Positions 1-7,648 of a stretch of DNA of 64,000 nucleotides are shown one piece after another. The DNA lies in contig NZ_JMHT01000068.1 of NCBI RefSeq assembly GCF_001905655.1, forward strand, positions 1-64,000. Direction: 5' to 3'. The position numbers and the translations under genes are program-made. The notes under the pieces are model-generated. The model ran no database searches, was not told the DNA's origin, and saw nothing but the letters and a program-made list of their open reading frames with translations. The DNA comes from Mycobacterium sp. ST-F2 (lineage in GTDB: Bacteria; Actinomycetota; Actinomycetes; Mycobacteriales; Mycobacteriaceae). Position 1 is the first letter of the stretch; each line of letters begins with the position of its first letter.

Positions 1-1
1 G

Positions 2-793
2 CAGCGACCCGACGGCAGCAGCGAGCTGCGTGGTGTCCTGACCCCGACCGCCCGCGCCGTCTACGAAGCGTTGATGGTCAAATACGCCGCGCCCGGGATG
101 TGCAACCCTGCCGACCACCAGCCCTGCACCACGGGCACACCGACCCAGGAACAGATCGACAATGATCACCGCACCCTGGCGCAGCGTCAGCATGATGCCT
201 GGGAAACCATCGGCCTGCTGCTGCTGTCCACCGATCTGGGGGAACACAACGGTTTCCCGGTCACCATCGTGGCGACCTGCACCCTCGAGCAGCTCGAGCA
301 GCGCGCCGGGGTCGCCGTGACGCACACCGGCAGCCAGCTCCCGGTCAAGGACCTGCTGAACCTGGCCGCCCGCACCGGCGCATCCTGCTATCTCACGGTG
401 TTCGACAACCATGGTGATGTGCCGCTGTACCTGGGTCGGGCGCGGCGCACCGCCACCACCGGCCAGCGCCTCGCCCTATTCGCCCGGGACGGGGGCTGCA
501 CCCGCCCCGAGTGCACCGTCCCGGCCGCGGGCTGCCAGGCCCATCACATCCCCGGCTGGAGCCGCGGCGGGCAGACCGACGTCACCGCCATGGCCCTGGC
601 CTGTGGCTGCGACAACCGCCTGGAAGACACCACCGGCTGGAGCAGCACCATGAAAAACGGCCGCCCCCGCTGGACCCCGCCACCGCTGCTGGACACCGGC
701 CAACCCCGCACCAACCAGTACTGGCACCCGACCCTGTACCCGCCAGAGGGAGGAGGCGACGATGACGGTGAAAGTGACAGTCCCACAGGCTGA
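2..793 (+). CDS. 13E12-family HNH endonuclease-like protein (DUF222), 5' truncated
   Basis: The reading frame is open at the left edge, so the N-terminus lies outside the window. The visible 263 residues match the C-terminal half of the mycobacterial 13E12 repeat family: a DUF222 stretch with GVLTPTARAVYEAL and AAPGMCNP, a linker, then an HNH zinc-type module with CTRPEC, the GCQAHH pair and a downstream CGCDNR. The family is multicopy in mycobacteria and often lies at recombination or integration sites, but its biochemical role is not established. The stop is at 791-793. No flanking inverted repeat or transposase is visible, so mobility of this copy cannot be judged. Confidence 0.85.
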   Translation, partial: QRPDGSSELRGVLTPTARAVYEALMVKYAAPGMCNPADHQPCTTGTPTQEQIDNDHRTLAQRQHDAWETIGLLLLSTDLGEHNGFPVTIVATCTLEQLEQRAGVAVTHTGSQLPVKDLLNLAARTGASCYLTVFDNHGDVPLYLGRARRTATTGQRLALFARDGGCTRPECTVPAAGCQAHHIPGWSRGGQTDVTAMALACGCDNRLEDTTGWSSTMKNGRPRWTPPPLLDTGQPRTNQYWHPTLYPPEGGGDDDGESDSPTG

Positions 794-980
794 TACGACG
801 CGGCGAACTGTATGCGTCGAGCTGGCGTCTGCTCGCGCAGGCGCGGGTAACCCAGCTGCCTGGGCCAGCCCGCCGACGCGATCAGGTTGCGTGGCCGCGA
901 CGCCGACCACTAGCGGGTGGCGTTAACCGCGAGAGGTTGAAACCTCGCGCTGTAGACGAATCGGCGAGATGACCAGCCGG

Positions 981-1403
981 TCAGCTCGGGAAGAAGCCGT
1001 CACCGGTCTTGAAACCGGGCTGCCAGCCGGCGGGGCCCAGGCACAGCAGGGGACGGCCGTCGGGCGCCTGGGCGGCGGTCTGTGGACCCGGGCACGGGGA
1101 ACCGATGTCCTTGACGCCCTGAATCGCGTAGGAGTAGGTCCAGAAACCGGTGTCGACCGGCGGCCACTGGTTCGGGATCCAGTGGCAGGCCATCGAGGCA
1201 CCGCCGGGGCCGCGACCGAAGATGAAGAGGTCGTGGTTGTCGCAGGGTGCCCCGTTGACCGCCTGGTAGTTCATGCCGGGAACGTCAGTGGGGTAGCGGC
1301 CGGGCTCGTCGGCACCGCCCAGCGCCGGATCGGCACCCGCGAACGGTGCCAGCCCAATGGCGGTTCCGGCGATCGCTGCGGCCACCGTCAGTACCCGAAA
1401 CAT
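981..1403 (-). CDS. Small exported protein with four cysteines
   Basis: A 140-residue protein begins MFRVLTV with a classical Sec signal peptide ending near AGA|DP, giving a mature secreted protein of about 115 residues. Four cysteines (in APCDN, MACHW, SPCPG and LLCLG) suggest two disulfides. It is rich in Gly, Pro and Trp, like many small mycobacterial secreted proteins of unknown function. The ATG at 1403 is preferred because GGGGAG sits about 9 nt upstream; an in-frame ATG at 1412 lies almost on top of that Shine-Dalgarno. I do not recognise a named family. Confidence 0.75.
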   Translation of the reverse strand: MFRVLTVAAAIAGTAIGLAPFAGADPALGGADEPGRYPTDVPGMNYQAVNGAPCDNHDLFIFGRGPGGASMACHWIPNQWPPVDTGFWTYSYAIQGVKDIGSPCPGPQTAAQAPDGRPLLCLGPAGWQPGFKTGDGFFPS

Positions 1404-1497
1404 CCTGGTCATCTCCCCTCGCGCTGCTGCCTCACGACAATGTGGCAAAGCCTAGCGCGTCAGCCGCGTCGCCGGGGATATTGTCGGCAGGTCAATA

Positions 1498-1905
1498 TCA
1501 GTGCGGTTCGTGCCGCGGTGGTTGATCGTCCTGGGGCGGGCTGCTCTGCTCCGGCGCATCCAACACACTCACCCCGATGCCGTACGGCAGGAACCTGACC
1601 TTGCGGCTGGGATCGGTGTTGTTCTTGTTGGCTCGTAGGGCCTCCAGTTCCGAGGGGTAGACCTCCTCGACGTGTGCGCCGCCGTCGGCGGCCACGGTGT
1701 ACACGACCCACACCCCGTCGCCGGTGTCGCCGGTGGTCTCGGGCTGCGGGGCGTGCCGCGGGGTCCGCGTCAGGTCGTTGACCACGTTGGCCCATGCAGC
1801 GCCGCGTCCGAGGCGGTCGAAAACCCCGCGGATGCCCTCGCCCGTCTCGCGCAGGACGCGATCGAACTCTTCGGGATCGATGCCGAACGGGCCGTTGTTG
1901 CTCAT
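1498..1905 (-). CDS. Conserved mycobacterial hypothetical protein
   Basis: A 135-residue, probably cytoplasmic protein starting MSNNGPFGIDPEEFDR. The N-terminal half is a predicted helical segment (DPEEFDRVLRETGEGIRG). The C-terminal half holds a short beta-rich piece (VWVVYTVAADGGAHVEEVYP) and ends in a disordered acidic and proline-rich tail. The start at 1905 was chosen over an upstream in-frame ATG at 1935 because the intervening residues look non-coding. No catalytic motif or signal peptide is visible. It is followed on the same strand by the exported protein at 981-1403, about 95 bp away. Function unknown. Confidence 0.6.
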   Translation of the reverse strand: MSNNGPFGIDPEEFDRVLRETGEGIRGVFDRLGRGAAWANVVNDLTRTPRHAPQPETTGDTGDGVWVVYTVAADGGAHVEEVYPSELEALRANKNNTDPSRKVRFLPYGIGVSVLDAPEQSSPPQDDQPPRHEPH

Positions 1906-1989
1906 ACCGACCAGTGTGCGCGACATCAGCGACATCTGCCACGGCCCATCCCCTCGCAGCGGCCGTCAGTGGTGGTGGACGATGGAGAC

Positions 1990-2802
1990 ATGTCCGTACC
2001 GCAATCGCCGACGCGCGACGACCTCCTGGCGACGGTCGAGCGCTCGCCCGCAGCCACCGCCGCGCACGACAAAGCCGCCTGGGTGGGCCTGTTCAGCGCC
2101 GACGGACGCGTCGAAGACCCGGTCGGTTCCCGGCCGCACATCGGTCGGCGCGCCATCTCGCAGTTCTACGACACCTTCATCGGGCCGCGCACCATCATGT
2201 TCCACCGCGACGTCGACATCGTGATCGGCAACACCGTCGTCCGTGACCTGGAACTGGAAGTGCACATGGGCACCAAGGTGCAGCTGCGGATTCCGGTCTA
2301 CCTCCAGTACGACGTGGTCACCGAGGGCGCCGATCCGACGCTGAAAATCGCTCGGCTACAGGCATTTTGGGAGCTTCCCGGCATGGTGGCCCAGTTCGTG
2401 CGCTGCGGCGCCGCGGCCCTGCCGGCCGGATTGGGGCTGTCGGCTGCGCTGCTGCGCAACCAGGGTCCCGGCGGCGCAGTGGGCTTTCTCGCCGGGCTGC
2501 GCACCGGTGGGACGCGGGCAAAGCGCGTGCTCACGGGGCTGCTGGCCGACGCGGCGAACGGCGACGCGCTGGCAGTGAAACGGCGGCTCAGTGAACCGGC
2601 TCAGATCACCCGCGGCCTCGAAGAGCGGTTGAGTGTCTCGGAACTGGTCGAGGAACTGGCCGGCTGCCGGGTGGAGAAGGTGATCGCGGCCGGCCGGTAC
2701 GTCCTGGCCGGGGTCCGGCGGGACGGCTACCGCGGGGTGGTCATCGCGGAGCTGGCTCTGAGCGGACGGGGCGTCAACGCCCTGCGACTCTTCGCCGAAT
2801 GA
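1990..2802 (+). CDS. SnoaL/NTF2-like protein with C-terminal extension
   Basis: A 270-residue protein. Residues 1-135 resemble the SnoaL/NTF2 (ketosteroid-isomerase-like) cone fold, with LLATVERSPAATAAHDKAAW, VEDPVGSRPHIG and a RAISQFYDTFIGP segment. The C-terminal half is a hydrophobic, glycine-rich region (AALPAGLGLSAALLRNQGPGG) followed by a small alpha/beta segment. Family members act as isomerases, cyclases or ligand binders, so the substrate cannot be inferred. The ATG at 1990 follows a purine-rich GATGGAGAC. The frame extends upstream to 1672, but that part overlaps the divergent gene at 1498-1905 and is rejected. An analogous SnoaL gene lies at 6324-6773. Confidence 0.75.
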   Translation: MSVPQSPTRDDLLATVERSPAATAAHDKAAWVGLFSADGRVEDPVGSRPHIGRRAISQFYDTFIGPRTIMFHRDVDIVIGNTVVRDLELEVHMGTKVQLRIPVYLQYDVVTEGADPTLKIARLQAFWELPGMVAQFVRCGAAALPAGLGLSAALLRNQGPGGAVGFLAGLRTGGTRAKRVLTGLLADAANGDALAVKRRLSEPAQITRGLEERLSVSELVEELAGCRVEKVIAAGRYVLAGVRRDGYRGVVIAELALSGRGVNALRLFAE

Positions 2803-2853
2803 AGCTGCCAGTTGCCGTGGCTTCGGCCCCCGACATGAGAACGTAGTCACACC

Positions 2854-3417
2854 ATGCCAGTGCAACCCCATCACGAATACATGTCCTACGAGGAATTCGG
2901 GCGACGATTCTTCGAGGTAGCCGTCAGCGAGGAGCGCGTCGCGGACGCGATCGGCGGCATCGCCGGTGAAGCCTTCGACATGGGCCCCATCGCACAGGGG
3001 CCCGGAGGGCTCGCCAAGGTCACCGCACGGGTGCAGATCAAGCACCCTGTGGTGGCCCGGACACTCGGCGAAGAGATCACGTTTGCGATCCGCATCCCGC
3101 TGGAAATCGACATGACGCTCGACCTGCGCATCGACCGGCCCCGGTTCATGGTGTTCGGCGAGATCAACCTGACGGCGACCGCGCGCGCTGCGCACCCGTT
3201 ACTGTTGGTCATCGATGTGAAGGCACCGCGCTCGTCGGACATCGCCATCCACGTCACGTCGTCGTCGATCCGGGCGGAGCTGCTGCGCATCGTCGCCAAC
3301 GTCGACGGCGAGATCCGGCGCTTCATCGCCCAGCATGTGGCAGGCGAGATCAACAGCGCAGATGCCAAGGTCATCGACATCGGAACCCGGATCGCGAGCG
3401 CCTGGACGGGCGTCTGA
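2854..3417 (+). CDS. Conserved mycobacterial hypothetical protein
   Basis: A 187-residue soluble protein with no signal peptide. The N-terminal helix (YMSYEEFGRRFFEVAVSEERV) is followed by a beta-rich middle (AKVTARVQIKHPVV, EEITFAIRIPLEIDMTLDLRID) and a C-terminal helical section ending in IASAWTGV. The alternating hydrophobic strands are reminiscent of lipid-binding tubular or BPI-like folds such as the DUF2993 proteins (one lies at 4669-5475), but this is a guess from pattern only. It follows the SnoaL-like gene by 51 bp on the same strand and could share its transcript. Confidence 0.65.
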   Translation: MPVQPHHEYMSYEEFGRRFFEVAVSEERVADAIGGIAGEAFDMGPIAQGPGGLAKVTARVQIKHPVVARTLGEEITFAIRIPLEIDMTLDLRIDRPRFMVFGEINLTATARAAHPLLLVIDVKAPRSSDIAIHVTSSSIRAELLRIVANVDGEIRRFIAQHVAGEINSADAKVIDIGTRIASAWTGV

Positions 3418-3468
3418 GCCAGCCGCGAGGCGGTAGCGGCAACCTGCTTCCCCTATGATGCAGGGATC

Positions 3469-3843
3469 ATGAAGAGCACATTCGGTACCGCCATCGCAAT
3501 CGCAGCTACTACCGTCGGCATCGTGGGCAGCCTGGTCACGGCCGGTTCGGCGAGCGCAGACGCGGGTGTCGAGGCGTTCAACAACGCGCTCAGCAACGCC
3601 GACATGATGCTGCCGAACGGCTCTGATCCGGTCGCGCTGGGCCAGTCGGTGTGCCCGATGCTCGCTCAGCCCGGCCAGACCCTGGCCGACGCCGCGGCCA
3701 AGGTCGCTGACGCATCCGGCATGTCGCTGGGCCCGGCCACGATGTTCACCGGCTTCGCGATCTCGTCGTTCTGCCCAGGAGTCGTCGGCGCGCTCGGACG
3801 TGGCGAGTCGCCGCTGCCTCTGGGGCTACTCGGCCTCGGATAA
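3469..3843 (+). CDS. DUF732-family secreted protein
   Basis: A 124-residue exported protein. Residues 1-30 form a signal peptide (MKSTFGTAIAIAATTVGIV... ending SASA|DAG). The mature part carries the DUF732 pattern: AFNNALSNADM, a cysteine in SVCPML, a helical LADAAAKVADASGMSLG stretch and a second cysteine in SSFCPGVVG, so one disulfide is likely. These small secreted mycobacterial proteins are of unknown function; M. tuberculosis Rv1810 is a relative by memory. Its last 18 bp overlap the end of the convergent SGNH hydrolase gene. Confidence 0.85.
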   Translation: MKSTFGTAIAIAATTVGIVGSLVTAGSASADAGVEAFNNALSNADMMLPNGSDPVALGQSVCPMLAQPGQTLADAAAKVADASGMSLGPATMFTGFAISSFCPGVVGALGRGESPLPLGLLGLG

Positions 3844-4623
3844 TGCGGGACTGGTCTCGAGCGGCGCCATGACCGGGCGCTTCGGCTCGAGCCCCTTACC
3901 CCGAGAACTGCCCAGCGTGTGTCGCCACACCCAGGGCATCAGCATGTTCTGGGCCCACATCAGCTGCGAATACATCCGTTCGCGAAGTCGCGGCAGCACG
4001 AGTTCACCTTCGACTTCCGCCCAGCGGTGATCGCTGTCCGGCAGACCCAGTGCCTCGGCGGCGGCGTCGGCGAACAGCTGATGCCCGTGCGGAGAGCCGT
4101 GCACCCGGTCGATGGCCCAGGTCGCGGGGTCCAGCATCGAGATGGCCGAAGACAGGTCGACCAGCCGGAAACCGAAATGAGCCGAATCGGCGCGGATCAC
4201 CTCGTTGATCCGGCGCAACCGGCCGCTGAGGACCCGCCCGACCGGCAGGATGCGGGCGATGTCGGGAAATGTCGTCGTGACCACGGTCGCGCCGGTGGCC
4301 GCGAGCTCCGTGTGCACGCGGCGCATGTCCTGCAGCGCCTGATCGAAGCTGCGCACCGGCCGCGTCACGTCGTTCATTCCGATGCAGCTGGTGATGAGGT
4401 CAGGGTTCATCGCCCGGGCCAGGGGCAGCTGGCGTTCCAGCACGTCGCTGATGCGCCTGCCCCGGACCGCGAGGTTCGCGTACTGGAGACCGGGCTGTAA
4501 CGCGTTGAGTCGCCAGGCCAGGCGGTCGGCGAAACCGTGGATACCTGTGTCGTCGTCGCCGTCCAACAGGCCCTCGGTCTGGCTGTCGCCGAGCGCGACG
4601 TATCGGGAATAGCCGATGGTCAC
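3826..4623 (-). CDS. SGNH/GDSL-family hydrolase
   Basis: A 265-residue cytoplasmic-type SGNH hydrolase. All four signature blocks are visible: block I GDSQTEG with the nucleophile Ser near residue 13, block II Gly in RGRRISDV, block III GMND with the oxyanion Asn, and block V DRVHGSPHGH with the catalytic Asp/His pair. Such enzymes are esterases or lipases that remove acyl or acetyl groups from lipids or carbohydrates. There is no signal peptide. The C-terminal 50 residues (RERMYSQLMWAQNMLMPWVWRH) are an aromatic helical extension typical of the actinobacterial subgroup. It lies downstream of the DUF2993 gene on the same strand. Confidence 0.85.
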   Translation of the reverse strand: MTIGYSRYVALGDSQTEGLLDGDDDTGIHGFADRLAWRLNALQPGLQYANLAVRGRRISDVLERQLPLARAMNPDLITSCIGMNDVTRPVRSFDQALQDMRRVHTELAATGATVVTTTFPDIARILPVGRVLSGRLRRINEVIRADSAHFGFRLVDLSSAISMLDPATWAIDRVHGSPHGHQLFADAAAEALGLPDSDHRWAEVEGELVLPRLRERMYSQLMWAQNMLMPWVWRHTLGSSRGKGLEPKRPVMAPLETSPALSEAE

Positions 4624-4668
4624 GCCCGTGACTGTAGTGAACGACGGACAGTTCTTCAGCGCGGGCGG

Positions 4669-5475
4669 CTAGCCGGGCCAGATCACGTCGAGCGGACGGC
4701 CGACCACGCTGAGCTGGTTGATCAGCTCGTCCAGCACTGCGCGGGGCAGGTCGAACCGCCATTCCGGCAGCGTCACACCGACCCGGACGACGCCCGCGCC
4801 GAGTTCCACCGAGGTCAGGGTGACGCCGTATGGCAGTTCCGGTAGCCGTACCGGGTACGCCGGGGCGAGCCCGGGCACCGGTACCCGGGTGGAGCCCAGG
4901 GTCAGGCCCCGGGGCTTGAGCCAGAGCGTATTGCCGTGCAGCTGAGGATCGACCTCGACGAATCCGGACCGGAAGCGCGACAACCGGATTCGCGCGACGC
5001 TGTCGTCGCCGATCTCGGTACTGACACGCGGTTCGGCGGCCCGGATCAACTCGTCGAGCGAGGCCGACGGGATTTCGACCGTCAACTCGACGGGCGCGGC
5101 CGCCAGCATCGGCGGCACCGACGGCCGGACGTGCAGGTTGTTGAGCTTCGCCGTGATCGAATTCAGCCGGGTGCCAGCCCATTTCACCTTGTGCGCGGTG
5201 ATGTTGACGGTGCCGATGTGTCCTACGGCGAAGATGCCGGCGTCCCACCGGGAATCGAACTCGGCCACGGTGAGGGCCAGGTCGCTGGTGCGTAAGCGGA
5301 CCGTGATCCGCCGGCCGATCACCAGGGGTCGGACCGTGAGCAACGCCGTCCGATACGCCGCCGCGGCCCCCGTGCTCACCGGCAGCACCGCAGCGGTCGA
5401 CACCACCGAGGTGAACAGATCGAGCGGCCGGAGCGGGTCCCACCGGCGCGGCGGACGCGTCATGGGCTCAAGCAT
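4669..5475 (-). CDS. DUF2993 (LmeA-like) phospholipid-binding protein
   Basis: A 268-residue protein starting MLEPMTRPPRRWDPL, or MTRPP at 5463. The body is the repeated amphipathic beta-strand pattern of DUF2993 proteins (RRITVRLRTSDLALTVAEFD, VGHIGTVNITAHKVKW). The family includes LmeA, a periplasmic phospholipid-binding protein linked to lipomannan elongation. No clear cleavable signal is present, only a moderately hydrophobic stretch near residues 15-45 (LDLFTSVVSTAAVLPVSTGAAAAY), so an N-terminal anchor is possible. The reading frame stays open upstream to 6072 but runs antisense through the methyltransferase gene, so that part is rejected. The gene is 45 bp upstream of the SGNH hydrolase. 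Confidence 0.75.
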   Translation of the reverse strand: MLEPMTRPPRRWDPLRPLDLFTSVVSTAAVLPVSTGAAAAYRTALLTVRPLVIGRRITVRLRTSDLALTVAEFDSRWDAGIFAVGHIGTVNITAHKVKWAGTRLNSITAKLNNLHVRPSVPPMLAAAPVELTVEIPSASLDELIRAAEPRVSTEIGDDSVARIRLSRFRSGFVEVDPQLHGNTLWLKPRGLTLGSTRVPVPGLAPAYPVRLPELPYGVTLTSVELGAGVVRVGVTLPEWRFDLPRAVLDELINQLSVVGRPLDVIWPG

Positions 5476-5539
5476 GCCTGGAAGCGCCGCCGGTGCACCA
5501 GTCGGTGTCCGGGTGACCGGCTCCCGGTAGCGTCGAGTT

Positions 5540-6316
5540 GTGGCTGAGCCTGATGAGCTGTACCGGCAGCGCGATCGCGCCGACTCTTTCGGCGGCGTCG
5601 CCCGGTTGTATGACCGACACCGGCCCAGGTACCCGGAGCCCATGCTCGACGAACTGGTCGGCTCGAGCGCGGTCCGGGTCCTGGATGTCGGCGCTGGAAC
5701 CGGGATCGCCTCCCGGCAGCTGCTCAGCCGTGGAGCGGAACTGCTTGCGCTGGAACCGGATCCGCGGATGGCCGAGATCGCCGCCGAGTCCGGGATCGCC
5801 GTGGAGGTCGCGACGTTCGAGGACTGGGACGACGCCGGGCGCACCTTCGACGTGATTCTGTTCGCACAGTCGTTCCACTGGGTCGACCCGGTGGTGGCGC
5901 TACCGAAGATCCGTCGGCTGCTGGCCGACGGTGGACGGCTGGCGCTGGCGTGGAACCGGCTGTTCCCGGTCCAGCCATCGCGCGCGGACTTCGCGGAGGT
6001 GTACCGCGACTTCCTCGATGCCGCATCACCTTTGGTGACCGCGACACCCACCGGCGGGACGGGTTCGGGCATGGACAGCGCCGACGTGCTGGCCGAGATC
6101 GAGGCCGCCGGATTCGCGGTGCAACAGCTGACCTACGAGCGCGGTGAGCAGTACAGCCGTGAGCAGTGGCTGGACCTGGTGTTCACCTACTCCAACCACC
6201 TGGTGCTGCCGGCCGATCAGGCCGCGGAAATGCGCAGCCGACTGGCCGCGGTGATCGGGGATCGCGGCGTCGAGGTCGGCGGCGACACCCTGCTGATCGT
6301 CGCGCAGCCGGTGTGA
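5540..6316 (+). CDS. Class I SAM-dependent methyltransferase
   Basis: A 258-residue methyltransferase with a GTG start. Motif I (VLDVGAGTGIASRQLL) is near residues 46-60, with the acidic end of strand beta-2 in LALEPDP near residue 75. Motif IV-like FDVILFAQSFHWVDP is near residues 105-120, and LLADGGRLALAWN is the post-IV segment. The HWVDP signature resembles the actinobacterial methyltransferase-11/Crg1-like subgroup. The substrate is unknown. It is divergent from the DUF2993 gene, with 64 bp between the starts, which must hold both promoters. Confidence 0.8.
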   Translation: MAEPDELYRQRDRADSFGGVARLYDRHRPRYPEPMLDELVGSSAVRVLDVGAGTGIASRQLLSRGAELLALEPDPRMAEIAAESGIAVEVATFEDWDDAGRTFDVILFAQSFHWVDPVVALPKIRRLLADGGRLALAWNRLFPVQPSRADFAEVYRDFLDAASPLVTATPTGGTGSGMDSADVLAEIEAAGFAVQQLTYERGEQYSREQWLDLVFTYSNHLVLPADQAAEMRSRLAAVIGDRGVEVGGDTLLIVAQPV

Positions 6317-6323
6317 CGCTCGG

Positions 6324-6773
6324 CTAGTCCCGGAGGCGGCGGACGGGACGGGTCTCGATGGCGTTGAGCGTCAGCGCACGGCGCCGGATGCGCCAGCCGC
6401 CATCGGTCCGGACGTACTCGTCGTCGTACCGCACGTGCCACACCAGGTCGGTGATATCGGTGCCGCGGGTCCAGTGGTGGGCGACGCACGTGATGCGGCC
6501 CCGGGCGTGGTCGGTGGCATCGGTGTACACCTCGCCGACGATCTCGTGCTGAGTGCGGGCGACACCGGACAGCGCCGCCATCGCGGCGCGCACGCCGTCG
6601 GGCCCGTGCGCAGGCCGTACCGGGTCCAGTGACCTGGGCGGGTCCGGGAGGAGCAATTCCGCTGTGTCGGTGAACAATTCGATCACGTCATCGAACCGGC
6701 GGTCGTCAACAGCGGCGGCGTAGCGGTGCACCACGTCCGTCAGCTCCAGCCGGTCGGCCACGGTCAGTGGCAC
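6324..6773 (-). CDS. SnoaL-like (NTF2 superfamily) protein
   Basis: A 149-residue protein of the SnoaL_4 type: VADRLELTDVVHRYAAAVDDRRFDDVIELFTD, a hydrophobic core, then CVAHHWTRG, WHVRYDDEYVRTDGGWRIRRR and a final strand. The GTG at 6773 overlaps the end of the F420 monooxygenase gene by 10 bp, so translational coupling is likely. Such small proteins accompany steroid or aromatic catabolic genes as isomerases or dehydratases, but no catalytic assignment is possible here. The frame extends upstream to 7124 in antisense, repeat-like residues and that part is rejected. Confidence 0.75.
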   Translation of the reverse strand: MPLTVADRLELTDVVHRYAAAVDDRRFDDVIELFTDTAELLLPDPPRSLDPVRPAHGPDGVRAAMAALSGVARTQHEIVGEVYTDATDHARGRITCVAHHWTRGTDITDLVWHVRYDDEYVRTDGGWRIRRRALTLNAIETRPVRRLRD

Positions 6774-7648
6774 GGCGAGAGCCCGAGTCGCTCGGCGCAG
6801 GCCGACAACATGTCCTTGGCTTCCTCGATGTCGATGACCGGTGGCATGGCCAGGACGATGCGGTCGGCGCCGAGCTCGGCGAGGCGGCCCGCACGGTCGG
6901 CGTCGACCTTGGCGACCAGATGCCCGAGCGAGAGCTCCAGGGCGTCGGGGTCCCGGCCGGCCTGCTCGGCCGATTCGCGCATCAAGGTGATGAGCCCGGA
7001 CAGTTCCTCGCCGGCGACGCCGAGAGGCTGCAACCCGTCGCCGCGCTGCCCGGCGCGTCGCGCCGCGGCCCGGCTGTGCCCGCCGATATGGATCGGGATG
7101 GGCGATACCGGCTTCGGATAGCAAGCGGCATTGGCGAATTCGAAGAACTCACCGGTGTGGGTGGCGCCGGGTTGATCGGACCACAACAGCCGCAGGACAT
7201 CGATCTGCTCGTCGGCCCGCCGCCCGCGCGCGTCGAACGGGGCCCCGCACGCTTCGATCTCCTCCCGCAGCCAACCCATGCCGACCGCCAGGCGAATGCG
7301 CCCGCCGGACAAGGCGTTCAGCGTGGCGACGCGTTTGGCCAGCACCACGGGATGGTGATTGGGCAGCACCAGCACGCCGGTCGCCAGGCCCAGCGTGCTG
7401 GTCTGCCCGGCCAGGAATGCGAGCAGATCCAACGGGTCCGGCACCGCGCAGTCGGCCGGGATTTCCACCCGTCCCGAGGCGTCGTAGGGATACACGCTCG
7501 AGTACTCGGTCATCAGGACCGTATGTTCCACGGCCACAAGGGATTCGAAGCCACAGCTCTCCAGGTGCCGGGCGAACTGGGTCATCCACACCGGGTCGGC
7601 TGTGACACCGGCGGCGACCGGGGCGACCACTGCAAACTTGGGTGACAT
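6764..7648 (-). CDS. LLM-class F420-dependent oxidoreductase
   Basis: A 294-residue luciferase-like monooxygenase fold protein (TIM barrel) that probably uses coenzyme F420. Typical segments are FARHLESCGFESLVAVEH near residue 25, SGRVEIP, the LGLATGVLVLPNHHPVVLAKRVATL core near residues 90-115 and SGGRIRLAVGMGWLREE. SPIPIHIGGHSRAAARRAGQRGDG is the C-terminal phosphate-binding region. The ATG at 7648 shares one base with the kinase stop (TGATG), so the kinase, this enzyme and the SnoaL protein are a coupled operon. The substrate is unknown. A second LLM gene, in the Rv1855c position, is at 60756-61685. Confidence 0.85.
   Translation of the reverse strand: MSPKFAVVAPVAAGVTADPVWMTQFARHLESCGFESLVAVEHTVLMTEYSSVYPYDASGRVEIPADCAVPDPLDLLAFLAGQTSTLGLATGVLVLPNHHPVVLAKRVATLNALSGGRIRLAVGMGWLREEIEACGAPFDARGRRADEQIDVLRLLWSDQPGATHTGEFFEFANAACYPKPVSPIPIHIGGHSRAAARRAGQRGDGLQPLGVAGEELSGLITLMRESAEQAGRDPDALELSLGHLVAKVDADRAGRLAELGADRIVLAMPPVIDIEEAKDMLSACAERLGLSPCH

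Noticed and set aside
933..946. GAGGTT-GA-AACCTC dyad after the 13E12 gene
   Set aside because: The arms are only 6 bp and the position, between convergent genes, gives at best a weak terminator; not enough to annotate.
1672..1989. N-terminal extension of the SnoaL-like frame
   Set aside because: It overlaps the divergent hypothetical gene and shows no family match; the ATG at 1990 gives the family-like start.
2356..3195. Long minus-strand open frame of 279 codons
   Set aside because: It lies antisense to two well-supported plus-strand genes, and the translation is low-complexity Arg/His/Gly-rich sequence typical of shadow frames in high-GC DNA.
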